DNA of 64,000 nucleotides. Origin: Trueperaceae bacterium (GTDB taxonomy: Bacteria > Deinococcota > Deinococci > Deinococcales > Trueperaceae). The DNA is taken from the NCBI GenBank assembly GCA_023954415.1, contig JAMLIB010000003.1:248001-312000 (forward strand), given 5' to 3'. Positions 1 through 8,875 of this stretch are shown here, piece by piece. Every line of letters begins with the position of its first letter. The first letter of the stretch is position 1. The translations under genes and the position numbers were made by a program. The notes under the pieces were generated by a model. It was given only the letters and a program-made list of their open reading frames with translations, did not search any database and was not told where the DNA came from.

Positions 1-606
1 ATGCGTCGCCTCGAGGGAGCCCTGGTGGACGAGTGGACGCGCGCCGACAAGGCGGGTGAGCGCTACTTCCCGCACGAGTTCCTCTACCGCATCCTGCTCT
101 CAGGGAAGCTCGAGCAGTACTACCAGATCGACCCACAGGACTCCTGGCTGCTCGCCGCGGCGCGGAAGAACCTCCCCATCATCGTGCCGGGCTGGGAGGA
201 CTCGACGAGCGGCAACATGTACGCCGCGCACAACCTCCTGGGCGAGATCAAGAACGTGCACACGGTGCGCACGGGCATCGAGTACATGATGTTCCTCGCC
301 GAGTGGTACACGGCCATGGCCGAGGAGCGCTCGGTCGGCTTCTACCAGATCGGCGGCGGTATCGCCGGCGACTTCCCGATCTGCGTCGTTCCCATGCTCG
401 AGCAGGACATGCAGCGCTCCACGCCGCTCTGGGGCTACTTCTGCCAAGTGAGCGACTCGACCACGAGCTACGGCTCGTACTCCGGCGCCGTGCCGAACGA
501 GAAGATCACGTGGGGCAAGCTCGGCATCGACACGCCGAAGTTCATCATCGAGTCCGACGCGACCATCGTGGCGCCGCTCATGTTCGCGATGATCCTGGGG
601 CAGTAA
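1..606 (+). CDS. Deoxyhypusine synthase-like protein, 3' part (gene begins before the window)
   Basis: The 201 residues match the C-terminal part of the deoxyhypusine synthase (DHS) family, which normally runs to 300 or more residues, so the NAD-binding N-terminal part lies upstream and the ATG at base 1 is probably internal. Recognisable stretches are DSWLLAAARKNLPI, the glycine turn GGGIAGDFPICVVPM and SGAVPNEKITWGKL near the end, followed by the DATIVAPL tail. True DHS transfers an aminobutyl group from spermidine to a lysine of eIF5A; bacteria lack eIF5A, and bacterial relatives work on polyamines or are uncharacterised. Here the place of the catalytic lysine (GGGVVKHH in human DHS) reads GGGIAGDF, so normal DHS chemistry is unlikely. 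Family confident, function unknown. Confidence 0.8.
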   Translation: MRRLEGALVDEWTRADKAGERYFPHEFLYRILLSGKLEQYYQIDPQDSWLLAAARKNLPIIVPGWEDSTSGNMYAAHNLLGEIKNVHTVRTGIEYMMFLAEWYTAMAEERSVGFYQIGGGIAGDFPICVVPMLEQDMQRSTPLWGYFCQVSDSTTSYGSYSGAVPNEKITWGKLGIDTPKFIIESDATIVAPLMFAMILGQ

Positions 607-693
607 CCGGCTCGGGCGGCAGGCAAGAAGCCGCTGTCCCCTGAGGAGAGGCCGCCGTCAGGCGCTGTCGGATCTGCGTGATGGCGGCGTACA

Positions 694-737
694 TGGCGCA
701 GCGGCCGGCCCCGCGAAAGGGGGCGGCCGCTGCGCCA
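694..737. terminator. Strong hairpin between convergent genes
   Basis: Arms 694-707 and 724-737 are 14-base perfect complements, and the CCCC/GGGG inside extends the stem to about 18 pairs around a GCGAAA-type loop. It lies between the 3' ends of two convergent genes and is a plausible two-way terminator, although there is no clear T tract on either side. Confidence 0.55.
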
Positions 738-785
738 CGTACGCTAGGCGTCGCTAGCGGACGCCGGGATGTTCTGGCGGACCGA

Positions 786-3700
786 TCAGTTGTTGATCGG
801 CGTGATGGTGAAGCGGATGTTCACCACGCAATCCTCCGGGTTGGCCGAGGCTTGGGTCTGACGGAACACGTCCTGCTTGATGGAGTCGAACAGGCCGTCG
901 CTCGTCAGGTAGTTCTGGTTGAGGTTGTTGAGGTTGTAGCCGATGGCGCCGTCCCAACGCGTCAGGGCGGTGGTGAAGGCTTGCAACGTGGCGCCTTGGG
1001 CGGCGGTCAGGACCAGCAGGTCGTTGCGGACCGACACGTAGTCCGTCCCGAGGTTCTTGCCGCCCGTGCTGTAGCTGCCGCCGTGGGTGGTGCCCACGAG
1101 GCTGTAGTGGAAGTTGCCGGTGACGTACGCGTTGCCGCCCCCCGCCTCGCCGCAGATGTTGTTGAACGACGTGCGCACGCCTTGCATCTCGTACGTGATC
1201 CGCAGGAGCTGGTCGCGCACCAGCGGGTCGGTGTCGTTGTTCGAGTCGGTGTCGGCCATGCGGGCGCCTTCTACCGTGTCGCTAGCGCCGTCCCCGTCGG
1301 TGTCGTACTTCGTCGGGTCGGTGCCGAGCGTGACCTCCTGACCGTCGACGAGGTTGTCGAGGTCGACGTCCGCCACGAGCGGGTCGGAATGGACGACGTA
1401 AGGCGCCGCCCCCGTCACCTGGATGCGGCGCGGCGTGGTGACCTCCACCCCGTCGCTCAGCAGGTCGTCGTCCGTGTCCGCGTCGAGCGGGTCGGTGCCG
1501 AGCTGGACCTCTTCGAAGTCCGTGAGGCCGTCGCCGTCGGTGTCGGCCAGGCGCGGGTTTGTGCCGAGTTGGAACTCGACGTCGTCGCGCAGGCCGTCGC
1601 CGTCGGTGTCGGCCAGGTCCCTCGCGGACGTCACGTGTAAGGCGACCGCGGTCGGCTGCACGTACGGCGCCGTGCTCACCGGGTAGTACGTGACCGTCCA
1701 GCCGTCGTCCTCCTGCGCGTTGACGAGCGTGTCGCCGTCGTCGTCGAAGACGAGGTCGCCGTCGTTCACGTTGGGGTTCGTGCCCAGGGTACGCTCGGCG
1801 CCGTCCGGCAGGGTGTCGCCGTCGGAGTCCGGGTTGAGCGGGTCCGTGGTCACGCCGGTGAGCAGGACGCCGCCACGCGTGCGCATCGTGAAGCCGCGAA
1901 CCTCGTCGCTGTCCGTGATGCCGTCCTTGTCGGTGTCGCGTTGCTGGGCGTCGGTCCCAAGGGTGAGTTCCTCGGCGTCGGTCAGGCCGTCGAGGTCGGT
2001 GTCCGTGCGCGAGCAGCTCGAGTAGCCCGTGTAGTCGCCCTTGCCGATCACGCTCACGCGCCAACCCTCGAACGCTTCGAAGCTGTCCGTGAGGCCGTCG
2101 CCGTCGGTATCGACGTTGGTATCCGAGCAGCTGAGCATGTACTCGATGGACGCCGGCAAGCCGTCGTCATCGAGGTCCTGCACGTAGGCCAGCGTTATGC
2201 CCTCGCCGGCGCCGAGCACGCGGCCGCGCACGTCCTGCGACGTGTTGTCGACGATGCCCTCCGGCGTGAGCACCGCCCAGGCCTTGAGGGGGTTGCCGAG
2301 CTCGCGTGATGCGGTGCGGATGCGCCACAGCCGCTCCACCCCGCCAACCACGCGCGTGGAGTAACTGTTGGCGAGCTGTACGGGATCGAGAGTCGCCGTC
2401 GGGGTGGCGTCCTCGTCGTAATGATCGAGCCCGAGGACCTCCTCGAGGGCCTCGGCGAGGGTTATGCCGACCTGCCGCCCGCGGTCGTCGAAGAGGATGC
2501 GGTCGTCGTCGTCGATGACGCCGTCGCCGTTGGTGTCGAAGAGGGCCCGGCCGGCGCTCGTCGAGACCTTCAGGCGCTCCGTCACGTCGCCCTCGCCGTC
2601 CCCGTCGCTGTCGGCCGCCCCGTAGTCGATCACGACGGTGGCCGTGCGGTCGTTGACGTCCTGCGAGGTGAACGCGAAGTTGCGTCCGAACTCGTCGGTG
2701 ACGTCGAAGTTGGAGATCTTGAACACCAGGCCGTTCGGGTTGCGCATCAGCTGCTCGACGAGCGCGGGGAAGACCTGGTCGTTGACGAACACGAGCGGCC
2801 CGCGCTCGGGCACGAGCGGCCCGAGGTTGTAGCCGCCAGCCGGCTCGCTCTCCGGCGTGAGGGTGGCGATGGGCACGAGCCGGCCCGGGAAGTTCTGGTC
2901 GAGGATGAACGCGGAGACCTGGATGTCGGAGATGTTGAACGCGATGTCGCCCAGGTTGCGCAGGCTGACGGTCAGGCGCATGGCCGCGCCCTGGACCTCG
3001 CGCGCGAGCGTCTCGTCCACCTGGAGCTCGCGGTCCGTCTGGGTGGAGCGTTCGTACGCGTTCTGCGTCTCGCGCGCCGATTCGGACGTGAAGCTCGACG
3101 ACCACTGGCCCGTGTAACCCGTCTCGACGTTGAACTTGCCGGACGCGCCGAAGTCGACGCCGGCCTTCCAACCGATCTCGACCCCGGCCTTGACCATGAA
3201 CTCCTGCGTGTTGCTGTCCGTGTTGCTCGTCGAGCGGCTCTCGCTCTGGGTGAGCGTCGAGGAGTACGTGGCCGACTCGAGCTCGCGCGTGCCGCGCTGG
3301 CTCGTGGCCGAGAACCGCACGTCGAGCTGCAGGTCGACGGCGCCGACCTCGATGCCCGGCAGGGGCAGGTCGGCCAGGCGCGGGTTGCGGTTGCCGAAGT
3401 TGATCTCGTCACCGTCGTCTATCTGGTCGCCGTCGGTATCGGCGAGGTTCGGCGACGTGCGGAAGAACCACCACTCGAGCCCGTCTATCAGCCCGTCGCC
3501 GTCGGTGTCCTGTGCCGCCGGGTCGCTGTAGACGTAGTTCAGCTCCCAGAAGTCGCTCAGTTGGTCGCTGTCCGTGTCGGCGCTGCGCGGGTTGGTGAGG
3601 TAGGTCTTCTCCTCTAGGTCGGTGAGACCATCGCCGTCCGTGTCGGCGAGGAGCGGGTCGCTCGTGACCGTCGTGGTGGTGGTAGTGCCGTCGGCGCGCC

Positions 3701-5237
3701 GCACGACGACCGTCCAGCCGCGCTGCTCGGCCGCGTCCGAGAGCCCGTCGCCGTCCGTGTCGACGCCCGGGCCGCTCGCGGCCATGCCGTGGAACTGGAC
3801 CTGGTAGGGGTTCTCCCGGTCGGGCGGAACGACGAGGTTGCCGGCCAGGTCGGCTACTCCCACGACCTTGAGGCCGTACTCGATCTCGCTCTGCGAGAGG
3901 GTGGTTAGGTTGACGCTGCGTCCGTCCGGTGAGAGGGTGGCGCCCGTCACGGTGAGCAGGGCCTGGGTGGCCGCGCTCTCGCCGGCGAGGCTGGCGATGC
4001 CGTAGCGGGAAGGGTCCTCCGCTCCACTGCCGCCGCCACGCATGGGCTCGCTGAACGTGACGAGCACGTTCGTCGGCGAGGTGGCTACCGCCCCCGTCAC
4101 GCGCGGCGACGTCGTGTCCGGCGTGCCGACGGGGTCCGGGCCGACGATCACGATGCCGGCGCTCGTGAGCTGCTGCAGCGGGTTGCCGGCCATGTCCGCG
4201 ATGCCGGCCAGCGTGAGGGTGTACGGGATGCCGGGCGCGAGGTCGTCGACGACGAGCCGGGCGCGCGTGGCGCGTTGCTCGGCGGCGAACGAGTCGACGG
4301 CCACCTGCGTCCCGCCGGGGCCGGTGAGCGCGAAGGTGGCGCCGCCGAGCGAGCCGGGTGCGAGGGTGCCGCGCACGCTTTCGCTGAAGAGCACGATCAC
4401 CGTGTTCGGGTCCGCGGCGTACGCCGTGCTCACGTAGGGCGCCGCCGGATCGGGCGTGCCGATAGGGTGGAACTCCAGTTCGGCCGCCCGGGGGTCGAGG
4501 AGCATCTGGCCGTGGAAGGTGGTGGCGCCCGTCACGCTCGCGCGCCCGACGGGGAAGTCCATGGCGTTCGTGGTGAGCACGACGGCGCTGCGGTCTGCTC
4601 CCCCACCAGCCTGGTCGAACTCGGCCGAGACGACGGTGAGGTTGGGGGTGAGCGCGTAGCTGCTCGGGAGCAGCGCGTCGTCGCCCATCGCGACCGGGTC
4701 GCCCGCGGTGTCGGTGAACGTCAGGAGCAGTTGGTCGTTGCCGATGGGCACGGCACGAGCGAGCACTGGCGCCGGCACGAGGCTGCCCGTGAACTTGCCC
4801 GCGTCGGTGGCGGCTCCCGTCAACGTGCCGGGCGCGTCTGCCGCGGCAGACGCCGGGGTAGCGGCCGGGACCTGGGGCGCGTCGAGACGGTAGTCGACCG
4901 CCGCCTGCGGGGCCGTGGCGAGCGCCACACTGAGTCCGTCGGCGCGCGGATACGCGGCCACGACCTCCAGCTCACCGCCGCCGGTGGCGGTGACGGTGTA
5001 CAAGCCCACGTCGGTGGCGCCGGCCCCCACCTGCCTGTCGAAGCTGGCGATCAAAGACGTGTTGCTCGTGGCGCGGACCCCCGTGAGGCCGGCCGGCTCG
5101 GGAGGAGCGGGTGGGGGCGTCGTCGGCTGCTTGGCGCAGCCGACCACCAGGAGGAGGGCGGCGCCGACGAGCCAGGTCACGAACCTGGCCGTGAACCCGC
5201 GCGCGAGGCGTGCGTGAGGGGTCGGAGTGTCTATCAT
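786..5237 (-). CDS. Large lipoprotein with an anthrax protective-antigen-like core and calcium-binding repeats
   Basis: A 1483-residue exported lipoprotein: signal peptide with lipobox LVVGC, lipidated Cys34. Residues about 50-480 are three to four Ig-like (SbsA/Big_5-type) repeats. From residue 492 a DTDGDGLSD...GWTV calcium-binding stretch resembles the start of protective antigen (PA, DTDNDGIPDSWEINGYTV). It is followed by Ser/Thr-rich strands and an alternating hairpin at about 679-715 (M681 to W712), then MRLTVSLRNLGD (PA: ARLNANIRYVNTG), and ITLAEALEEVLGL near 925-937 (PA: MTLKEALKIAFGF). Residues about 1046-1360 are more DxDxDG (thrombospondin-3-type) repeats, and about 120 residues close the chain. 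PA family members form ring pores that carry toxin enzymes into cells. The PA14 domain, the furin site and an enzyme partner were not seen, so the role is unknown. Start chosen for GGGAG upstream. Confidence 0.75.
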   Translation of the reverse strand: MIDTPTPHARLARGFTARFVTWLVGAALLLVVGCAKQPTTPPPAPPEPAGLTGVRATSNTSLIASFDRQVGAGATDVGLYTVTATGGGELEVVAAYPRADGLSVALATAPQAAVDYRLDAPQVPAATPASAAADAPGTLTGAATDAGKFTGSLVPAPVLARAVPIGNDQLLLTFTDTAGDPVAMGDDALLPSSYALTPNLTVVSAEFDQAGGGADRSAVVLTTNAMDFPVGRASVTGATTFHGQMLLDPRAAELEFHPIGTPDPAAPYVSTAYAADPNTVIVLFSESVRGTLAPGSLGGATFALTGPGGTQVAVDSFAAEQRATRARLVVDDLAPGIPYTLTLAGIADMAGNPLQQLTSAGIVIVGPDPVGTPDTTSPRVTGAVATSPTNVLVTFSEPMRGGGSGAEDPSRYGIASLAGESAATQALLTVTGATLSPDGRSVNLTTLSQSEIEYGLKVVGVADLAGNLVVPPDRENPYQVQFHGMAASGPGVDTDGDGLSDAAEQRGWTVVVRRADGTTTTTTVTSDPLLADTDGDGLTDLEEKTYLTNPRSADTDSDQLSDFWELNYVYSDPAAQDTDGDGLIDGLEWWFFRTSPNLADTDGDQIDDGDEINFGNRNPRLADLPLPGIEVGAVDLQLDVRFSATSQRGTRELESATYSSTLTQSESRSTSNTDSNTQEFMVKAGVEIGWKAGVDFGASGKFNVETGYTGQWSSSFTSESARETQNAYERSTQTDRELQVDETLAREVQGAAMRLTVSLRNLGDIAFNISDIQVSAFILDQNFPGRLVPIATLTPESEPAGGYNLGPLVPERGPLVFVNDQVFPALVEQLMRNPNGLVFKISNFDVTDEFGRNFAFTSQDVNDRTATVVIDYGAADSDGDGEGDVTERLKVSTSAGRALFDTNGDGVIDDDDRILFDDRGRQVGITLAEALEEVLGLDHYDEDATPTATLDPVQLANSYSTRVVGGVERLWRIRTASRELGNPLKAWAVLTPEGIVDNTSQDVRGRVLGAGEGITLAYVQDLDDDGLPASIEYMLSCSDTNVDTDGDGLTDSFEAFEGWRVSVIGKGDYTGYSSCSRTDTDLDGLTDAEELTLGTDAQQRDTDKDGITDSDEVRGFTMRTRGGVLLTGVTTDPLNPDSDGDTLPDGAERTLGTNPNVNDGDLVFDDDGDTLVNAQEDDGWTVTYYPVSTAPYVQPTAVALHVTSARDLADTDGDGLRDDVEFQLGTNPRLADTDGDGLTDFEEVQLGTDPLDADTDDDLLSDGVEVTTPRRIQVTGAAPYVVHSDPLVADVDLDNLVDGQEVTLGTDPTKYDTDGDGASDTVEGARMADTDSNNDTDPLVRDQLLRITYEMQGVRTSFNNICGEAGGGNAYVTGNFHYSLVGTTHGGSYSTGGKNLGTDYVSVRNDLLVLTAAQGATLQAFTTALTRWDGAIGYNLNNLNQNYLTSDGLFDSIKQDVFRQTQASANPEDCVVNIRFTITPINN

Positions 5238-5361
5238 CCTGCGCTCCCAGCTGCCGGGCTCCCGCCTCGGCTATCGGTTCGCGGCTTGACGTTGGGCTCC
5301 CGGAACGCCGCGAAGACGTGGGCGAAGGGACGGTGCCGTCCGCCTGAGCATCCGATGAGGA

Positions 5362-5406
5362 AGTATGCAAGACTCGCCCTGTCTTGAGCCTGTCTTGGGC
5401 CTGTCC
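5362..5406 (-). promoter_or_regulatory. Tandem 11-bp direct repeats upstream of a CATACT -10 box
   Basis: On the plus strand CCTGTCTTGAG (5378-5388) is followed directly by CCTGTCTTGGG (5389-5399) and a partial third copy CCTGTCC (5400-5406). Read on the minus strand, the repeats end 10 nt before CATACT (5367-5362), a possible -10 for the lipoprotein gene starting at 5237. Direct repeats at an 11-bp period over the -35 position are the known site type of SARP regulators, and a BTAD/SARP-type regulator is encoded divergently at 5457. The link is inferred. Confidence 0.5.
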
Positions 5407-5456
5407 GCGCCCGGGGGTCCGGCGGAGCGGCCGACGAGCTGGGAAGGAGAGCGGGC

Positions 5457-8069
5457 GTGCTGCAGCTGCTAACCTTCGGGGGTCCGGAACTCGTGGGCGG
5501 GACGCTGCCTGGCCGTCGGCCGCTCCTGCTGGCGGCCTACCTCACCGTAGAGGGTCGGCAGCCGCGCCGCCGCCTGGCTGAGCTCTTCTGCGAGGGCAAC
5601 CGCGACCCGCTCAACCAGCTCTCGGTCAACCTCACGCGTCTGCGTCGCCAGCTGCGGGAAGTCGGCGCCGAGGGCGCGCTTCACGTCGACGCGGCGGGCG
5701 TGGCGCTCGACCTCCGCACCGACCACCACCAGTTCCTCGCCGCCCTGGAGCTCTGCGACGTCGCCCGGGCGGTCGAGCTGCACCGGGGGCCGTTCCTGCA
5801 AGGGGCAGAGGTCGGCCTCGGCGACGAACTCTTCACGTGGGCGATAGCCGTGAGGGAGGCCCTCGTCGAACGCATGCAACGCTCCGCCGTGGCGGAAGCC
5901 GGCAGGCTCGTGGCGGCCGGGAGGTACGCGCAGGCCGGCGCGCTCGCCGACGCGGCCTACGCCGCCGCCGGCCAAGGCGGCAGCGACCCGGCGCAGGTCG
6001 AGGTGTTGCACGCGCTCATAGTCCTCGGCGGCGGGACGCTGAGGGGAGAGTCGCTGGCGGAATCCCGTGCCCTTGGCGCGGCCGAGGGGACGGAGGGCGA
6101 GCGCGTTCGCGGCTTGGTAGCGCGCCTCAGGACAGGTACCGTCCTGGCGCCGACGAACCTCGTCGCGCCGCTCGGCAGGACGGTCGGCCGCCAACGCGAG
6201 CGTTTGGAGCTCGCCGCGCTACTCAGGCACGCGGACGCGCGGTTGGTGACCCTGGTCGGCGAGGGCGGCATCGGCAAGTCGCGGCTCGCCCTGCAGGTGG
6301 CGGCCGATCGCCACGCGACCGGCGATTTCCCGGGCGGGGTCGTGGTGGTGAACGCCGACGGCGCCGTGAGCGCGGACGCGCTGGGGCGGCGCTGCCTGAG
6401 CGCCGCGCCCTGGTTGACCGGCGGCGAGCTGGTCGAGGCCCTGGCGCGCCTCCGGGGCCGCCGGTCGCTGCTCGTGCTGGACGATGTGGGCGCGGGCGAG
6501 GCCGAACTGGACGCCGCCGCGACGCTGATAGGGACGGCTTTGGGCGCCTCGCCGGACCTGAGCGTGCTCGCCACCGCCACCAGGCGCCTGGCCCACCCGG
6601 GTGAGCGCGTGTTCAGGGTCGCGGGCCTCGGTCAGGACGGGCCGGAACTGTTCTCCGAGCTGGCCAGGGCGATCAACGGGACCGACGCCGCGGATCCGGC
6701 GGGCCGCGCGGGAGCCGCGAGGCTGTCCGAGACCGTCGGCGGCTCCCCGCTAGCGCTCGCGGTGGCCGCCGGGCTGGCAGGCGCCATGTCCGCTCACGAC
6801 CTGGCCGCGCTGATCGAGCGGGAGCCCGCCGCGCTCGGCGAGCTTCGCGGCGTCCCGCCGCGCTTGCGGAGTCCCGCCGCGCGGTTCGCGCACACCGTCG
6901 CCGAACTGAGCGCCGCCGGTCGCGCCGCGCTCGCTCGTCTGGCTTACTTCGAGCCCGGCTTCACGCGCGAGGCGGTCGCGGAGGTTACCGGCGTCCCGGC
7001 GACGGCCGTGCTGGAGCTGCAGGAGCTCTCGCTCCTCGCCGCGCGGGAGGACGGATGCTTGGAGCTCGGCAAGCTCACGCGGCTCTTCGCGCGGCGGTTA
7101 CTCGTCGCCGAGCCCGACTTGCATGCGAGCACCGCCCGTGCCCATGTCGCCTACTACGCGAGCCTGCCCCTCAGGCACTACCGCGCCGCCTTCGGACCCG
7201 AGCAGGCGGCGGTTCAGCGGCTCCTGCACGGCGCGCTGCCCAACAGCCTGCTGGCGTTCAGGCACGCCCTCGAGCTCGAGGACGGGGTCGCCGTCCAGGC
7301 CCTCTCGCTCGGTTGCTACGCCCTCTTCGGGCGGCTGGGGCGGTTCGACGATGCCATAGCGCTCTTCGGCGAAGGGCTGGCGGCGCTGCGGTCCGGATCG
7401 CCGGAGACCGCGGCCGCTCGCGGCCAGCTCCTCGCCATGCGGGCGAAGAACCTGATCTGGCTCGGGCGAGTGGGCGAGGCCGAGGCCGACGCCGAGCGCG
7501 CCCTGGCGATGCTCCTCCCGGTGGGCCACGCCATCGGGGTGCGCAAGGCGTACCTGGCGCTGGCCGAGTGCGCCGTTGCGCGGCAGGACCCCGCGGCCGC
7601 GACGCGCTACTTCGACCTGGCGAGGGGCGCCCTGCCGCCCGAGTATCCGGGTGCGTTCGCCGGCAGCGACGCGCTGGTCCAGATGGTCACGGGCGAGCTC
7701 GGTGCCGCCGCCGAGGCACTGCAGGCGGCCGTCGAGAGCCACCGCCGCCACGGCAACGCGGGTCAGGAGGCGGTGACGCACTTCCGGCTCGCGGGCGCGC
7801 GGTTCGGGCGCGGTGAGCTCGGCCTGGCGCGCCGTAGTTTCGAACGCGCGCTGAAGCTGACCCAGGGGGTATACCCGTACTACGAGCACGCCAGCCGGTT
7901 GGGGTTGGCGCGCACGCTCGCGGCGCTGGGCGATACGCCGGCCGCGAGCAGGTTGGTGCGGCAGGTCGCGGCCGGAGGCCCTGAGACGCCCCCCGACCTC
8001 GCCCGCGCGGCGGCGGCGCTGCTGGAGCACATCGGCATGGGCTCCGTGGCGGCGGGCGTATCCGGCTAG
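5457..8069 (+). CDS. BTAD/SARP-type transcriptional regulator with STAND ATPase and TPR-like repeats
   Basis: An 870-residue cytoplasmic regulator of the AfsR/SARP type. Residues 1-95 look like a winged-helix DNA-binding domain (LRRQLREVGAE...LHVDAAGVALDL) and about 95-190 like a bacterial transcriptional activation (BTAD) helical domain. An NTPase domain follows, with Walker A GEGGIGKS at 268-275 and a Walker B-like LLVLDDVG near 340. The C-terminal third is helical, TPR-like, and probably senses a ligand or partner. GTG start with GGAAGGAGAG just upstream. It is divergent from the protective-antigen-like lipoprotein, and the 11-bp direct repeats between the two are a candidate target. The ligand cannot be guessed. 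Confidence 0.85.
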   Translation: MLQLLTFGGPELVGGTLPGRRPLLLAAYLTVEGRQPRRRLAELFCEGNRDPLNQLSVNLTRLRRQLREVGAEGALHVDAAGVALDLRTDHHQFLAALELCDVARAVELHRGPFLQGAEVGLGDELFTWAIAVREALVERMQRSAVAEAGRLVAAGRYAQAGALADAAYAAAGQGGSDPAQVEVLHALIVLGGGTLRGESLAESRALGAAEGTEGERVRGLVARLRTGTVLAPTNLVAPLGRTVGRQRERLELAALLRHADARLVTLVGEGGIGKSRLALQVAADRHATGDFPGGVVVVNADGAVSADALGRRCLSAAPWLTGGELVEALARLRGRRSLLVLDDVGAGEAELDAAATLIGTALGASPDLSVLATATRRLAHPGERVFRVAGLGQDGPELFSELARAINGTDAADPAGRAGAARLSETVGGSPLALAVAAGLAGAMSAHDLAALIEREPAALGELRGVPPRLRSPAARFAHTVAELSAAGRAALARLAYFEPGFTREAVAEVTGVPATAVLELQELSLLAAREDGCLELGKLTRLFARRLLVAEPDLHASTARAHVAYYASLPLRHYRAAFGPEQAAVQRLLHGALPNSLLAFRHALELEDGVAVQALSLGCYALFGRLGRFDDAIALFGEGLAALRSGSPETAAARGQLLAMRAKNLIWLGRVGEAEADAERALAMLLPVGHAIGVRKAYLALAECAVARQDPAAATRYFDLARGALPPEYPGAFAGSDALVQMVTGELGAAAEALQAAVESHRRHGNAGQEAVTHFRLAGARFGRGELGLARRSFERALKLTQGVYPYYEHASRLGLARTLAALGDTPAASRLVRQVAAGGPETPPDLARAAAALLEHIGMGSVAAGVSG

Positions 8070-8088
8070 GCTCACCCAAGGAGTAGTC

Positions 8089-8475
8089 ATGGCGGAGTTG
8101 GTCCTGTTCCATCACGTGCTCGGTTTGACACCCGGGATCATCGCGCTGGCCGATCGGCTGCGCGCCGGCGGACACACGGTGCATACTCCCGACATGTACG
8201 AAGGGAAGCGGTTCGCAACGTTGGACGAGGGCATGGCTCACGTCCGCTCCGTCGGCGTCCCCCTCCAGATCCACGCCCAGGAGCACGACCCGGAGTTCGA
8301 CAACGGCTACGACCTGCCGACGGCCCAGGCCGTAGTGGCGGAGGCCGCCGACGGCGAGCTGTTCCTCTACCCTGGCGACAAGCACTTCTTCGCGGACAGC
8401 TCGACAGGGGAGTACGACGCGGAGGCGACCGACCTGCTCGTCGCTCACGCCCTCGCGCTCCTCGCCAGGGTCTAG
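8089..8475 (+). pseudogene. Dienelactone hydrolase-family protein with an internal in-frame deletion
   Basis: The 128 residues match both ends of a dienelactone hydrolase-like alpha/beta hydrolase. The N-terminal LFHHVLGLTPGIIALADRL and the C-terminal GELFLYPGDKHFFADSS, which includes the catalytic-type His region, are both good. The usual length is near 195-200 residues, and about 70 residues are missing between HVRSVG and VPLQIHAQEHD (around base 8245). These would hold the nucleophile elbow, so the protein should be inactive as a hydrolase. The frame is intact and AAGGAG precedes the ATG, so it may still be expressed. A true deletion or an assembly collapse are both possible. Confidence 0.65.
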
Positions 8476-8502
8476 GCGCCGTGCGCTCGCGCGAGGTGCG
8501 GC

Positions 8503-8823
8503 ATGGACGCTGACAGCAAGCGCTTGGCGCAGGCACTCCTCGGCTGGCTGGAGCCGCTGGGCGGCAGCACCAGGGCCATGTTCGGCGGCTACTGCGTCTA
8601 CCTGGATGGGAAGCCGGTTGGCCTCGTCAACGACGGCAGCATCTTCGTCAAGCGGAGCTCGGCGGAGGCGCAGCTCGCCGGTTTGGCCGAGCTCGGGCCC
8701 GCCTACCCGGGGGCCAAGGACTCGTGGCGCCTGACCCCGACGGCGCTGGAAGCGGAGCCGCTGCGGGTCGTGGCCGCCATCCATGCGACCGCGGCCGTGC
8801 TGCCGGAGCGGCGGCGTCGCTAG
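8503..8823 (+). CDS. TfoX/Sxy N-terminal domain protein
   Basis: A 106-residue protein that is almost entirely a TfoX N-terminal domain: LEPLGGSTRAMFGGYCVYLDGKPVGLVNDGSIFVK fits the family's typical core, followed by the aromatic W-R-L segment. Stand-alone TfoX-N proteins are common in bacteria and mostly uncharacterised; the full-length Sxy/TfoX protein activates competence genes together with CRP in gamma-proteobacteria, which need not apply here. GAGGTG precedes the ATG. It ends just before the guanidine-III riboswitch leader of the next gene. Confidence 0.75.
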   Translation: MDADSKRLAQALLGWLEPLGGSTRAMFGGYCVYLDGKPVGLVNDGSIFVKRSSAEAQLAGLAELGPAYPGAKDSWRLTPTALEAEPLRVVAAIHATAAVLPERRRR

Positions 8824-8875
8824 GGGTGTGCTAGCATCCTGGCTCGACCGCGTGAGCCGTGCTGCACGGGCGGTC

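Noticed and set aside
2421..3617. Long plus-strand open frame opposite the PA-like lipoprotein, and similar ones at 678-1640 and 4275-5387
   Set aside because: Val/Arg/Glu-rich composition typical of antisense frames in very high G+C DNA; no domain, no ribosome site.
1280..3770. Regularly recurring GTCGCCGTCGGTGTC-like units that look like a repeat array or CRISPR
   Set aside because: They are the minus-strand codons of the DTDGDG calcium-binding repeats; unit spacing follows the protein and there are no unique spacers.
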